Shown here piece after piece: positions 1 to 11,869 of a stretch of 64,000 bases of DNA; the first letter of the stretch is position 1, and each line of letters begins with the position of its first letter. The stretch is from Thiomonas sp. FB-6. Lineage in GTDB: Bacteria; Pseudomonadota; Gammaproteobacteria; Burkholderiales; Burkholderiaceae_C. The stretch is from NCBI RefSeq assembly GCF_000377645.1, contig NZ_KB898473.1, positions 112,720-176,719 on the forward strand. The letters run 5' to 3'. Below the pieces are notes generated by a model that was given only the letters and a program-made list of their open reading frames with translations, had not been told where the DNA came from and did no database searches. Both the position numbers and the translations under genes were made by a program.

Positions 1-555
1 GTCGGCGAAGCGCGCCCATTGCTCGAGCCGCCGCCCGCTGGCCGGGTTGGCCAGCAGCGCGCGCGCCACCGTCAGCAGGCGTTCGTCCTTGGGCCAGGGC
101 AGCTGCAGGGACTGGGTTCCGGCCTGCCCGAGCTCGTCGAGCAGCACCTGCATCATGCGCCGCTGCGCCGGCGCCAGCGGCGCCTCGGGCACCCACTCCA
201 GCATGCGCTGCATCAGCAGCGCGGCCAGCGGGCTGGCCTCGAACTGCGCCGGATGGGCGGGCAGCGCCGCGCAGTGCCGCTCGGCGAGGAACACGCCGAC
301 CCCGGCGGTGGGACCGAAGGACTGCACCGAGTGCGCTTCGCCGGGCGGCATCCAGCCGATGCTGCGCGGGCCCGCGATCACCCGCCCGCGCTCGGTCTGC
401 ACCGCCACGAGGCCTTCGGTGAGCAGGAACAGCACCCCTCGCGGCATGCTGGCGTGGCTGTTGTCCAGCGGCGCGTCGTTGCGCACGCGGATGGCGATGA
501 GTTCCGGGCCCGCGGGATCGTGCACGAGGCGGTGAAGCGCGTCGGGAATACCCAT
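1..555 (-). CDS. AraC-family transcriptional regulator, 3'-truncated by the window edge
   Basis: The reading frame is open from an ATG at 555 to the window edge (185 codons, no stop). Residues about 10-90 form a cupin-like sensor domain (seen: MPRGVLFLLTEG, GWMPPGEAHSVQ). The last visible residues (LLTVARALLANPASGRRLEQ, W, ARFAD) are the start of the AraC HTH domain, which lies outside the window. It is divergent from the RND efflux operon with a 143-bp gap, so it is a plausible local regulator. The inducer is unknown. Family assignment rests on domain order and the HTH start. Confidence 0.8.
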   Translation of the reverse strand, partial: MGIPDALHRLVHDPAGPELIAIRVRNDAPLDNSHASMPRGVLFLLTEGLVAVQTERGRVIAGPRSIGWMPPGEAHSVQSFGPTAGVGVFLAERHCAALPAHPAQFEASPLAALLMQRMLEWVPEAPLAPAQRRMMQVLLDELGQAGTQSLQLPWPKDERLLTVARALLANPASGRRLEQWARFAD

Positions 556-583
556 GGAAGTCCAGGCGAAGGTCCGAGGGAAC

Positions 584-602
584 CGCAATTGGCCGAATTG
601 CG
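584..602. promoter_or_regulatory. Palindromic operator candidate between araC-like gene and RND operon
   Basis: Perfect 7-bp inverted repeat CGCAATT-N5-AATTGCG in the divergent intergenic region, only 29 bp from the regulator start codon. Position and symmetry suggest a regulator or repressor site. No binding evidence can be seen. Confidence 0.35.
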
Positions 603-698
603 ATATTAATTGGCTGGATCAAGCAACTTTGCCATGGGGCGAAACCCTACCATCCGTCAGGATTACCTTCCAGATTTCGGATTCCAGGACTGCTGCTC

Positions 699-2192
699 AT
701 GCTCCGTTCGACCGTTTCCCCGCGCGCCGGCTGGTCACTCCTGGCCGCCGCGCTGCTTGCCGGCTGCACCACGGTCGGGCCGGACTTCAAGAATCCCGCC
801 CCCCCCAAGGTGGCAGGGTACACCGCCGGCGCCCTGCCCGCGGCGACGGCCTCGGCACCGGGCACGCTGGGCGGCGCGCAGCGCTTCGGCGGCGCCGCGG
901 TGCCGGAGCAGTGGTGGACCGCCTTCGGCTCGCCCCGGCTGAACGCGCTGATCCAGCAGGCCCTGGCCAACAGCGCGACCCTGCAGGCCGCGCAGGCCAC
1001 GCTGCGCCAGGCGCAGGAGACCTACCGCGCCCAGGCCGGCTCGACGCTGTACCCGACGGTCAATGGCAAGCTCGGCGCCAGCCGCAACGAGGTCAACTCC
1101 GCGCAGCAGGGCCAGGGCGGCAACACGCAACGCATCTACAACCTGTACAACGCGGGCATCGCCGTCAACTACAACCTGGACCTGTTCGGCGGCAACCGGC
1201 GCGCGCTGGAGGCGCTGGCCGCGCAGGCGGACTACCAGGCCTACCAGCTCGCCGGCGCGCGCCTGACCCTGGCCTCCAACGTGGCCACCACGGCCTTCGC
1301 GCAGGCCCAGCTGGGCGCGCAGATCCAGGCCACCGAGACCATCGCCAAGGCGCAGGCCGACGAGCTGGGCATCACCCGCCAGCGCCTGCACCTGGGCGCG
1401 GCCTCGCTGGTGGACGTGCTGAGCCTGCAGACCCAGTACCAGCAGACCCTGGCCAGCCTGCCGCCGCTGCGCAACAAGCTGGAGCAGGCCGACCACCTGC
1501 TGGCCGCGCTGCTGGGCGAGGCGCCCGGCCAGGGGGGCATTCCCCGCTTCGAGCTGTCGGACTTCCGCCTGCCGGCGGACCTGCCGATGGTGGTGCCCTC
1601 CGAGCTGGTGCGCCAGCGTCCGGACGTGCAGGCCTCCACGGCGCTGCTGCACGCGGCCACCGCGCAGTACGGCGTGGCGGTGTCCAACCTGTATCCGCAG
1701 ATCAACCTCAGCGGCACGCTGGGCACGCAGGCGCTGACCACCGGCGCGCTGTTCGGCCCGGGCTCGATGGTGTGGAGCCTGGCCGGCTCGCTGGCGCAGC
1801 CGCTGTTCAACGCCGGGCTGCACGCGGCGGCCAATGCCGCCGAGGCCAATCTGCAGGCTGCCGGCGCCAACTACCGCGAAACCGTGCTGCTGGCGCTGCG
1901 CAACGTGGCCGACGCGCTGCGCCAGCTGGACAACGACGCCCAGACCCTGCAGGCGCAAAGCGCCGCCGACGACGCCGCGCAGCAGTCGCTCAAACTGGTG
2001 CAGCAGCAGTACAGCCTGGGAGCGGCCAGCTACCTGCAACTGCTGACCGCGCAGCAGCAGGCGCAGAGCACGCGCATCCAGCTGCTGGCCGCGCAGGCCG
2101 CGCGCCTGTCCGACACCGCGGCGCTGTACCAGGCCATGGGCGGCGGCGTGCTGACGCAGACTCCAGCCGAGGGGAAGGCGACGGTTTCCTGA
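699..2192 (+). CDS. RND efflux outer-membrane channel lipoprotein (TolC/OprM/NodT family)
   Basis: 497 aa. Signal peptide with a lipobox (LLAG-C, Cys about residue 23), then PDF and the two repeated outer-membrane efflux protein domains that form a TolC-like trimer (family knowledge). Seen: SELVRQRPDVQASTALLHAA and SNLYPQINLSGTLG, typical of the NodT/OprM group. It is the first gene of an operon with a membrane fusion protein 118 bp downstream and the pump next. It exports pump substrates across the outer membrane; the substrate cannot be read from sequence. Confidence 0.93.
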   Translation: MLRSTVSPRAGWSLLAAALLAGCTTVGPDFKNPAPPKVAGYTAGALPAATASAPGTLGGAQRFGGAAVPEQWWTAFGSPRLNALIQQALANSATLQAAQATLRQAQETYRAQAGSTLYPTVNGKLGASRNEVNSAQQGQGGNTQRIYNLYNAGIAVNYNLDLFGGNRRALEALAAQADYQAYQLAGARLTLASNVATTAFAQAQLGAQIQATETIAKAQADELGITRQRLHLGAASLVDVLSLQTQYQQTLASLPPLRNKLEQADHLLAALLGEAPGQGGIPRFELSDFRLPADLPMVVPSELVRQRPDVQASTALLHAATAQYGVAVSNLYPQINLSGTLGTQALTTGALFGPGSMVWSLAGSLAQPLFNAGLHAAANAAEANLQAAGANYRETVLLALRNVADALRQLDNDAQTLQAQSAADDAAQQSLKLVQQQYSLGAASYLQLLTAQQQAQSTRIQLLAAQAARLSDTAALYQAMGGGVLTQTPAEGKATVS

Positions 2193-2310
2193 GACGCTTT
2201 CCCCTCGTTCCCGAAACTTCCGACCACGGGCGCCCCGCGCCCGCGAACCCAGACCTGCGCCGCCCCGGCGGCGCGGATTCGATGATTGGCAGCACAAGAC
2301 GCATACGCAC

Positions 2311-3459
2311 ATGTCGACGACAGGACGCACCACCCTACGCATGATCATCATGCTGGTCATCGCCGCCGTGCTCATTGGAGCCGTGACCTGGTTTCACTTC
2401 TTCAAAGGGCACATGATCGCCAAGTACATGAAGGCGATGTCCAACCCCCCGCAGACCGTTTCCACCGCGGTGGCAAGGCTGGAGACCTGGCAGCCCACCG
2501 TGGAAGCGCTGGGCACGCTGCGCGCGAGCAAGCAGGCCAGCCTGAGCACGCCGGTGGGCGCGCTGGTCACGGCCATCCGCTTCGATTCGGGCGCGCACGT
2601 GCGCACCGGCCAGGACCTGGTCGAGCTCGACCCGGCGCCGCTGCGCGCGCAACTGCAGCAACTGCAGGCGCAGGAGCAGCTGGCGCAGCTCAACCTCAAG
2701 CGCGATGAAGCCCAGCTCAAGGTGCAGGCCATCAGCCAGGCCGTGGTGGACACCGACCAGGCCACGCTGCGTGCCGACCAGGCCGGCATCCTCGCGCAGA
2801 AGGCGCTGCTCGCCCAGCACATCATCTCGGCGCCCTTCGCCGGACGCCTGGGCCTGCGCCAGGTCGACCTGGGCCAGTACCTGGCTCCCGGCGGCGTGGC
2901 GGTGACCCTGCAGAAGCTCGACCCCATGCAGATCGACTTCAACGTGCCGCAGAACCAGATCGAGCTGATCCACGTGGGCATGAAGGCCGAGCTGAGCACC
3001 AGCGCGGTGCCGGGCAAGTCCTTCGCCGCCAAGGTGATCGCCATCGAGCCCCAGGTGGACACCGCCACGCGCAACCTGACCGTGCGCGCCGAAGTGCCCA
3101 ACCCGGGCGAGAAGCTGCTGCCCGGCGTGTTCGCCAGCATCCGCCTGGACCGCTCCAAGCCGCAGCAGTACCTGACCCTGCCCAACGCCGCGATCATCTA
3201 CAACCCCTACGGCGAGACCGTGTACCTGGTGAAGGATGAAGGCAAGGGTGCCGACGGCAAGCCGCGCCTGGTGGCCGAGCAGCGCTTCATCACCACCGGC
3301 GCCCAGCGCGGCGACCAGGTGGCCATCGTCAAGGGCCTGAAGCCGGGCGATACCGTGGTCACTTCCGGCCAGCTCAAGCTGCGCAACGGCACGCCGCTGC
3401 TGATCAACAACAGCGTCGAGCCCAGCGACAGCCCGGACCCGACCGTCCCCGACTCCTGA
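2311..3459 (+). CDS. RND efflux periplasmic adaptor (HlyD/AcrA membrane fusion protein)
   Basis: 382 aa. One N-terminal membrane anchor (residues about 8-30, MIIMLVIAAVLIGAVTWFHF). The first half of the lipoyl/barrel-sandwich domain follows (ALVTAIRFDSGAHVRTGQDL), then a helical hairpin (about 115-165), the second half-lipoyl (APFAGRLGLRQVDLGQYL), beta-barrel, and a membrane-proximal domain (KGLKPGDTVVTSGQLKLRNG). It bridges the inner-membrane pump and the outer-membrane channel. The pump gene starts 19 bp downstream. The ATG start places the anchor at the N-terminus as expected. Confidence 0.92.
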   Translation: MSTTGRTTLRMIIMLVIAAVLIGAVTWFHFFKGHMIAKYMKAMSNPPQTVSTAVARLETWQPTVEALGTLRASKQASLSTPVGALVTAIRFDSGAHVRTGQDLVELDPAPLRAQLQQLQAQEQLAQLNLKRDEAQLKVQAISQAVVDTDQATLRADQAGILAQKALLAQHIISAPFAGRLGLRQVDLGQYLAPGGVAVTLQKLDPMQIDFNVPQNQIELIHVGMKAELSTSAVPGKSFAAKVIAIEPQVDTATRNLTVRAEVPNPGEKLLPGVFASIRLDRSKPQQYLTLPNAAIIYNPYGETVYLVKDEGKGADGKPRLVAEQRFITTGAQRGDQVAIVKGLKPGDTVVTSGQLKLRNGTPLLINNSVEPSDSPDPTVPDS

Positions 3460-3478
3460 TCCGCCCCAGGCCCCAGGC

Positions 3479-6400
3479 ATGAGCATGAACAAGAAATTCA
3501 CCGACATCTTCATCGAGCGCCCGGTGCTGGCCACCGTGGTCAGCCTGGTGATCCTGGTGCTCGGCTTGCGCTCGGCAGGATTGCTGCCGGTGCTGCAATA
3601 CCCGTACACCGAGAACGCGGTGGTGACGGTCACCACCGCCTATCCGGGCGCCGACGCGGGCACCGTGGCATCGTTCATCACGACGCCGCTGGAGAACTCG
3701 ATCGCGCAGGCCAACGGCATCGACTACATGACCTCCACCAGCGTGCAGGGGGTCAGCACCATCACCATCAACCTGCGCCTGAACTACGACCCCGACAAGG
3801 CGCTGACCGAGATCAACACCAAGGTCAACGCGGTGCTGAACCAGTTGCCGGCGCAGTCGCAGACACCCACGCTGCAGGTGTCCATCGGCCAGACCATCGA
3901 CGCGATGTACATCGGGTTCTACAGCTCGGTGCTCGCGCCCAACCAGATCACCGACTACCTGACCCGCTCGGTACAGCCCAAGCTGCAGGCGATCTCCGGC
4001 GTGCAGACGGCCGAGATGATCGGCGCGAAGAACTTCGCGTTGCGCGCCTGGCTGAACCCGAAGGAGCTGGCCGCCTACGGCCTGACGGCCGCCGACGTGT
4101 ACACGGCGCTGGCGAACAACAACTACATCACCGCGGCCGGACACACCAAGGGCCAGATGGTGCAGATCAACCTGGCCGCGAACACCAACGTGACCTCGTT
4201 GAGCCAGTTCCGCAAGCTGATCGTGAAGACGGTGAACGGCAAGGTGGTACGCCTGGACGACGTGGCGCGCGTGAGCCTGGGCTCGGAGGACTACGACACC
4301 ACGGTGGCCTTCGACGGCAAGGCCTCGGTGTTCATCGGCATCCAGGTGGCGCCCGGGGCGAACCTGCTCGACGTGGTCAAGCGGGTGCGCGCGGCCTTCC
4401 CCGCCATCCAGGCGCAGCTTCCCGAGGGCATGACCGGCGACATCGTGTATGACTCGACCAAGTTCGTCGACGCGTCGATCAACGACGTGATCCAGACCTT
4501 GATCGAGGCCGTGCTGATCGTCGCGGCGGTGGTGTTCATCTTCCTCGGCTCGCTGCGTTCGGTGGTGGTGCCGCTGGTGGCCATCCCGCTGTCCATCATC
4601 GGCACCTTCACCGTCATGCTGGCGCTGGGCTACTCGATCAACCTGCTCACGCTGCTGGCCATCGTGCTGGCCATCGGGCTGGTGGTGGACGACGCCATCA
4701 TCATCGTGGAGAACATCAGCCGCCACCTCGAGGAGGGCATGGGGCGCAAGGACGCGGCCGTGCGCGCGGCGCGCGAACTGGCCAACCCGATCCTGGCCAT
4801 GGCCGTGGTGCTGGTGGCGGTGTACGTGCCCATCGGCTTCATGAGCGGCCTGACCGGCGCGCTGTTCACCGAGTTCGCCTTCACGCTGGTGGGCACGGTG
4901 ATCATCTCGGCCGTCGTCGCGCTGACGCTGTCGCCGATGCTGTGCTCGCGCCTGCTCAAGGCGCCGGACCCGCAGAGCCACAACTGGCAGGACCGCCTGG
5001 TGCTGTTCCTCGACCGCACCTTCGAGCGCCTGCACGGGCGCTACGAGCGCATGCTGCACGGCTCGCTGAACTACCTGCCGGTGACGGCGGTGCTCGGGAT
5101 CATCGTGCTCGGCTCGATCTTCTTCCTCTACACCAGTTCCACCTCGGAACTGGCGCCGCAGGAAGACCAGGGTGTGCTCATTTCCATCGCCTTCACCAAC
5201 CCCTCGGCCACGCTGGAGCAGCGCGCGCAGGTCACCAGGCAGATCTACGACGTCTACAAGAGCTACCCCGAGAATGACCACGTGTTCCAGATCAACTCGC
5301 CCACGCAGGTGATCGGGGGCATGGTGCTCAAGCCCTGGAACGAGCGCAAGCTCACTACCAACCAGATGCAGCCGCAGCTGCAGCAAAAGCTCGGCCACAT
5401 CGCCGGCGCGCAGGTGGCGGTGTTCCAGCCGCCCTCGCTGCCGGGCGCGCGCGGCCTGCCGGTGCAGTTCGTACTCACCACCAGCGATCCGGTGGGCCGG
5501 CTATACACGGTGTCGCAGCAGTTCCTGCACGCGGCGCTGAACACGGGCGACTTCATCTTCATGCAGTCCGACCTGCGCATCGACCTGCCGCAGACCACGA
5601 TCATCGTGGACCGCAACATGGCCGCGCAGCTGGGCCTGAGCATGCAGCAGATCGGCTCGGCGCTGTCGGCCATGCTGGGCGGCGGCTACGTCAACTTCTT
5701 CAACCTGGACGGCCGTTCCTACAAGGTGATTCCGCAGGTTCAGCGCCGTTTCCGCCTGACCACCGAGCAGCTGCTGAACTACCAGATCCGGGCCAGCAAC
5801 GGCGCGATGGTGCCTCTGTCCACCGTGGTGCACCTGAAGACCTCGGCGCAGCCGGAGACCATCAACCACTTCCAGCAAGCCAACTCGGCCACCATGAACG
5901 CCGTGCCCATGCCCTTCGTCTCGCAGGGCAAGGCGCTGCAGGACCTGAAGAGCCTGGCGCAGCGCACGCTGCCGTCCGGCTACAGCTTCGACTACGCCGG
6001 TCAGTCGCGCCAGTACGAGCAGGAATCCGGCGGGCTGCTGCTGACCTTCGGCTTCGCGCTGGTGATCATCTTCCTGGCCCTGGCGGCCCAGTTCGAGAGC
6101 TTCCGCGACCCGATCATCATCCTGGTGTCGGTGCCGATGGCCATCTCGGGGGCGCTGCTGTTCATCAACCTGGGCATCGGAGGGGCCACGCTGAACATCT
6201 ACAGCGAGGTCGGGCTGGTGACCCTGATCGGCCTGGTGTCCAAGCACGGCATCCTGATCGTGGAATTCGCCAACAACCTGCAGCGTGAAGGCCGCAGCAA
6301 GCGCGAGTCCATCGAGCACGCCGCCGGCATGCGCCTGCGCCCGATCCTGATGACCACCGCGGCCATGGTGCTGGGCGTGGTGCCGCTGATCACCGCCACC

Positions 6401-6604
6401 GGCGCGGGCGCCGCCAGCCGCTTCAACATGGGCCTGGTGATCGCCTCGGGCCTGGCTATCGGCACGCTGTTCACGCTGTTCGTCGTGCCGGCGGTGTACA
6501 TGATGCTGGCCGCCGACCACAGCCACGAGGCCCGCGCGCAGGCCCTGCGCGAGGCCGAGGAAGCCGAGCGCGCGATGCGCCACGAAGGACCGCACGGGGC
6601 CTGA
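3479..6604 (+). CDS. RND multidrug efflux permease (AcrB/MexB/MdtB-like, HAE1 family)
   Basis: 1041 aa, normal for the family. N-terminal FIERPVLATVVSL membrane segment, large periplasmic porter domains between TM1-TM2 and TM7-TM8, and the TM4 proton-relay motif GLVVDDAIIIVENI with the two conserved aspartates. The C-terminal repeat includes SEVGLVTLIGLVSKHGILIVEFAN. It is an inner-membrane proton antiporter that loads the TolC-like channel via the adaptor. A strong hairpin lies just after the stop. The lone-pump operon with the channel gene first resembles Burkholderiales efflux clusters; substrate unknown. Confidence 0.95.
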   Translation: MSMNKKFTDIFIERPVLATVVSLVILVLGLRSAGLLPVLQYPYTENAVVTVTTAYPGADAGTVASFITTPLENSIAQANGIDYMTSTSVQGVSTITINLRLNYDPDKALTEINTKVNAVLNQLPAQSQTPTLQVSIGQTIDAMYIGFYSSVLAPNQITDYLTRSVQPKLQAISGVQTAEMIGAKNFALRAWLNPKELAAYGLTAADVYTALANNNYITAAGHTKGQMVQINLAANTNVTSLSQFRKLIVKTVNGKVVRLDDVARVSLGSEDYDTTVAFDGKASVFIGIQVAPGANLLDVVKRVRAAFPAIQAQLPEGMTGDIVYDSTKFVDASINDVIQTLIEAVLIVAAVVFIFLGSLRSVVVPLVAIPLSIIGTFTVMLALGYSINLLTLLAIVLAIGLVVDDAIIIVENISRHLEEGMGRKDAAVRAARELANPILAMAVVLVAVYVPIGFMSGLTGALFTEFAFTLVGTVIISAVVALTLSPMLCSRLLKAPDPQSHNWQDRLVLFLDRTFERLHGRYERMLHGSLNYLPVTAVLGIIVLGSIFFLYTSSTSELAPQEDQGVLISIAFTNPSATLEQRAQVTRQIYDVYKSYPENDHVFQINSPTQVIGGMVLKPWNERKLTTNQMQPQLQQKLGHIAGAQVAVFQPPSLPGARGLPVQFVLTTSDPVGRLYTVSQQFLHAALNTGDFIFMQSDLRIDLPQTTIIVDRNMAAQLGLSMQQIGSALSAMLGGGYVNFFNLDGRSYKVIPQVQRRFRLTTEQLLNYQIRASNGAMVPLSTVVHLKTSAQPETINHFQQANSATMNAVPMPFVSQGKALQDLKSLAQRTLPSGYSFDYAGQSRQYEQESGGLLLTFGFALVIIFLALAAQFESFRDPIIILVSVPMAISGALLFINLGIGGATLNIYSEVGLVTLIGLVSKHGILIVEFANNLQREGRSKRESIEHAAGMRLRPILMTTAAMVLGVVPLITATGAGAASRFNMGLVIASGLAIGTLFTLFVVPAVYMMLAADHSHEARAQALREAEEAERAMRHEGPHGA

Positions 6605-6624
6605 GTCACCGGCGCGGCGTCATG

Positions 6625-6658
6625 AGAAGGGCGGCCCATGGGCCGCCCTTCTTGTTTG
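6625..6658 (+). terminator. Intrinsic terminator of the RND operon
   Basis: Perfect 28-bp palindrome (14-bp arms starting AGAAGGGCGGCCCA) at 6625-6652, followed by TGTTTG. It sits 21 bp after the pump stop and 26 bp before the convergent metH stop, so it may serve both strands, though the T-rich side faces the RND operon. Confidence 0.75.
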
Positions 6659-6677
6659 CGGGAAACGATGCGCCCGA

Positions 6678-9443
<2,766 letters not shown>

Positions 9444-9518
9444 CGGCGGGCGCGGGCGGCAAGTCCCGGTTCGGCGGGTGCGACAATGCGGCAAACGTGC
9501 ATTCTAGGCAAGGCCCCC

Positions 9519-10109
9519 ATGTCTCTGTTGAGCAGTTTTCGTGCCCGCAAGCCCGCGTCGGCGACCGCTGCCTGGACCGAGCGCATCGTCGACGCGCTGC
9601 TGCAGATGCCCGCGTGGCTGGCGCTGTCGCGCACGGAGGCGAGGGCCGTGGCCGAACGCATGCAGGTGCGCACCATGCCGGCCGGCTCGGCCTTCATCCG
9701 CCAGGGCGACCCGGCTCCGGGCAGCGGCATGATGCTGCTGCTCGACGGCGAAGTGGCCATCGAGAAAAAGGGTTCGGGCCCGCAGGGCGACAGCCTGGTG
9801 GTCTCGCTGGCGCGCCCCGGGGCGCTGCTGGGAGAGATGGGCATACTCAACGACGCGCCGCGCTCGGCCAGTTGCGTGGCCAGCACCGACGTGGTGCTGG
9901 CCCTGCTGAGCAGCCAGGCGCTGAAGGACCTGGTGGAACAGTCGCCGCACGCGGCGGCCAAGCTGGCGCTGGGCATCGCCTCGCGCCTGGCCGAGCAGCT
10001 GCGCTCGACCTCGAACAAGTTGTCCACGCTGTCGGCCGTCACCGCGGCCATGCACCCCACGCTGGACGCCGCCTCGCTCACCGGCGCCGCCCGCCGACAG
10101 CGTGGATGA
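9519..10109 (+). CDS. Crp-like cyclic-nucleotide-binding domain protein without HTH
   Basis: 196 aa. Start at ATG 9519 (MSLLSSFRARK). Residues about 25-150 form a cNMP-binding beta-roll (GSAFIRQGDPAPGSGMMLLLDGEVAIE; LLGEMGILNDAPRSASCVA with the phosphate-cassette-like GEMG-N8-R-A). The C-terminal third is a helix (about 150-185) but no winged-helix DNA-binding domain follows, so it is not a complete Crp regulator. It is divergent from metH with a 75-bp gap. Probably an effector-binding or partner protein; function not identifiable. Confidence 0.8.
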   Translation: MSLLSSFRARKPASATAAWTERIVDALLQMPAWLALSRTEARAVAERMQVRTMPAGSAFIRQGDPAPGSGMMLLLDGEVAIEKKGSGPQGDSLVVSLARPGALLGEMGILNDAPRSASCVASTDVVLALLSSQALKDLVEQSPHAAAKLALGIASRLAEQLRSTSNKLSTLSAVTAAMHPTLDAASLTGAARRQRG

Positions 10110-10120
10110 GACGGGACCAG

Positions 10121-10142
10121 CGGCTGTGCCTGCGCACAGCCG
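10121..10142. terminator. Hairpin between convergent genes
   Basis: Perfect 9-bp stem (CGGCTGTGC) with a 4-nt loop in the 81-bp gap between the convergent cNMP-binding gene and the ArsR gene. There is no T-run on either side, so termination is only a possibility. Confidence 0.35.
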
Positions 10143-10190
10143 CGCGCCCGTCGAATCCGAGCAGCTTGCAAGCTGCGAGGTGGACGTGTC

Positions 10191-10625
10191 TTAGTCGTTG
10201 CGGCGCAGCGCCAGGCGCTCGCTCTGACCCACCGACTGCGGGTCGGCCAGTTCGATGGCGATCTGCGTGCACACGACCCGGCACAGCTGCATGGCCTGCT
10301 GGCTCTGCACGCGGTACTGGATGCTGTTGCCCGTGCGCCGGCGCGACACGATGCCGGCCAGGTACAGCACCTTCAGGTGCTGCGACACGTTGGGCTGGGT
10401 CGACTGCACGTCGGCGACGATCTCGTTGACGCCCTTCTCGCGGTCGCAGATGGCGTTCAGGATGCGCAGGCGCAGCGGAGTCGACAACACGCCGAACAAT
10501 TCGGCGGCCGCGGCGAACACGCGCTCGGCTTCGCCCTCGGGGGCCTCGAGCACGGCAGCGCTGCGCGGCGGGGGCGCGTTGCGCCGCTGGCCGGCGGCGG
10601 CACGCGACTCATTCGACATCGGCAT
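10191..10625 (-). CDS. ArsR-family winged-helix regulator
   Basis: 144 aa. ArsR-type HTH at about residues 37-115: [25 protein letters not shown], then recognition helix [26 protein letters not shown], then the beta wing. The ATG at 10625 has an AGGAG ribosome site 6 nt upstream. It overlaps the end of the metH N-terminal gene by 17 nt on the same strand, so the two are co-transcribed and probably translationally coupled. This hints at control of methionine/B12 metabolism, but no typical metal-binding cysteine pair (CxC) is seen. Ligand unknown. Confidence 0.88.
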   Translation of the reverse strand: MPMSNESRAAAGQRRNAPPPRSAAVLEAPEGEAERVFAAAAELFGVLSTPLRLRILNAICDREKGVNEIVADVQSTQPNVSQHLKVLYLAGIVSRRRTGNSIQYRVQSQQAMQLCRVVCTQIAIELADPQSVGQSERLALRRND

Positions 10626-11676
10626 GGAACACTCCTGTACGCGCGGTGGCGCGCGGGTTTTGGTCGTGCACCGCGTCGGTGATCGCGGCGATGTGCTGGG
10701 GCGTGGTGCCGCAGCATCCGCCGACGATGTTGACCAGGCCGTCGGCGGCGAATTCGTGCAGCAGGCGCGACGTGACCTCGGGGGTTTCGTCGAAGCCGGT
10801 GTCGCTCATCGGGTTGGGCAGGCCCGCGTTGGGGTAGCAGCTGATGAAGGTGTCACCCGCCTGGCGCGCCAGCTCCTGCAGGTACGGGCGCATCAGCGCC
10901 GCGCCCAGCGCGCAGTTCAGCCCCACCGCCAGCGGCCGCGCGTGTCGCACGCTGGCCCAGAAGGCCGGCACCGTCTGGCCCGACAGGATGCGCCCCGAGG
11001 CGTCGGTGACGGTGCCGCTGATGATCAGCGGCAGGCGCTCGCCGCTGGCCTCGAACCATTCGTCGATGGCGAACAGCGCGGCCTTGGCGTTGAGGGTGTC
11101 GAATATGGTCTCGACCAGGAACAGGTCGACGCCGGCCTCGCCCAGAGCGCGTGCCTGCTCGTAGTAGGACTGGCGCAGCTGCTCGAAATCCACGTTGCGC
11201 GCGCCCGGGTCGTTGACGTCGGGGCTGATGCTGGCCGTCTTCGGGGTGGGCCCGATGGCGCCGGCCACGAAACGCGGCTTGTCCGGCGTGGCGTGGCGCC
11301 GCGCGCTGTCGAGCGCCAGCGCGGCGGAGGCGCGGTTCATCTCGTCGGCCACTTCGGCCAGGCCGTAGTCGTCCTGCGCGATGCGGGTGGCGCCGAAGGT
11401 GTTGGTCTCGACGATGTCGGCCCCGGCGGCGAAGTAGCTGTCGTGGATGTCGCGGATCACCCGCGGCTGGGTCAGGCTGAGCAGTTCGTTGTCGCCCTTG
11501 AGGTCGCGCGGCCAGTCCTTGAAGCGCTCGCCCCGGTATTGCTCCTCGTTCAGGCGCAGGCGCTGGATCATCGTGCCCATGGCGCCGTCGAGGATCAGGA
11601 TGCGCTGGCGCAGCAGTTCGGGCAGTTCGCGCGCGCGCGTGTATTCGCGTCGCGAGGCGGCGGAGTTTTTGCTCAT
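10609..11676 (-). CDS. metH: Methionine synthase, N-terminal homocysteine S-methyltransferase part
   Basis: 355 aa. A single Hcy-binding TIM-barrel domain: [10 protein letters not shown] near the N-terminus, [14 protein letters not shown] mid-protein, GLNCALGA with a zinc-ligand Cys, and GGCCGTTP with the paired zinc-binding cysteines. It supplies the homocysteine-activating half; the pterin/B12/AdoMet half is the separate gene further downstream on the same strand. ArsR sits between the halves. The -10 box lies only 7 nt before the start codon, so the message may be (nearly) leaderless. Confidence 0.96.
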   Translation of the reverse strand: MSKNSAASRREYTRARELPELLRQRILILDGAMGTMIQRLRLNEEQYRGERFKDWPRDLKGDNELLSLTQPRVIRDIHDSYFAAGADIVETNTFGATRIAQDDYGLAEVADEMNRASAALALDSARRHATPDKPRFVAGAIGPTPKTASISPDVNDPGARNVDFEQLRQSYYEQARALGEAGVDLFLVETIFDTLNAKAALFAIDEWFEASGERLPLIISGTVTDASGRILSGQTVPAFWASVRHARPLAVGLNCALGAALMRPYLQELARQAGDTFISCYPNAGLPNPMSDTGFDETPEVTSRLLHEFAADGLVNIVGGCCGTTPQHIAAITDAVHDQNPRATARTGVFHADVE

Positions 11677-11682
11677 ATGCTA

Positions 11683-11688
11683 ATTCTA
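11683..11688 (-). promoter_or_regulatory. -10 box (TAGAAT) of metH N-terminal gene
   Basis: TAGAAT on the minus strand ends 7 nt before the ATG at 11676, in a short AT-rich patch. Transcription would start at or within a few bases of the start codon. Confidence 0.45.
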
Positions 11689-11844
11689 AAATGCCGGCTC
11701 GCCCGCTGCTCGAGAGGGGGTATCCGAGGCCGCCTGGCACGGGTTCGGGCTCGGCGTGTGCGATGCGAAACTCCGCGGGAGCCGCCCCCGTGAAGCACCC
11801 GACGCCTTTTGCGCAAGCGGGCCGCGAGAATCGCCCCCGCTTCC

Positions 11845-11850
11845 TACAAT
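11845..11850 (+). promoter_or_regulatory. -10 box (TACAAT) of the DUF3683 dehydrogenase gene
   Basis: TACAAT lies 20 nt before the chosen ATG and supports that start over ATGs further upstream. No good -35 is visible. Confidence 0.45.
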
Positions 11851-11869
11851 GGCATTTTTGGTGGATGCC

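Noticed and set aside
3404..5398. Minus-strand open frame opposite the RND pump
   Set aside because: Antisense shadow with histidine/arginine-rich translation; the plus strand encodes the conserved pump.
9444..9518. Cobalamin riboswitch upstream of the metH halves
   Set aside because: Leaders are too short and lack the B12-box; none seen at 9444-9518 or 11677-11869.
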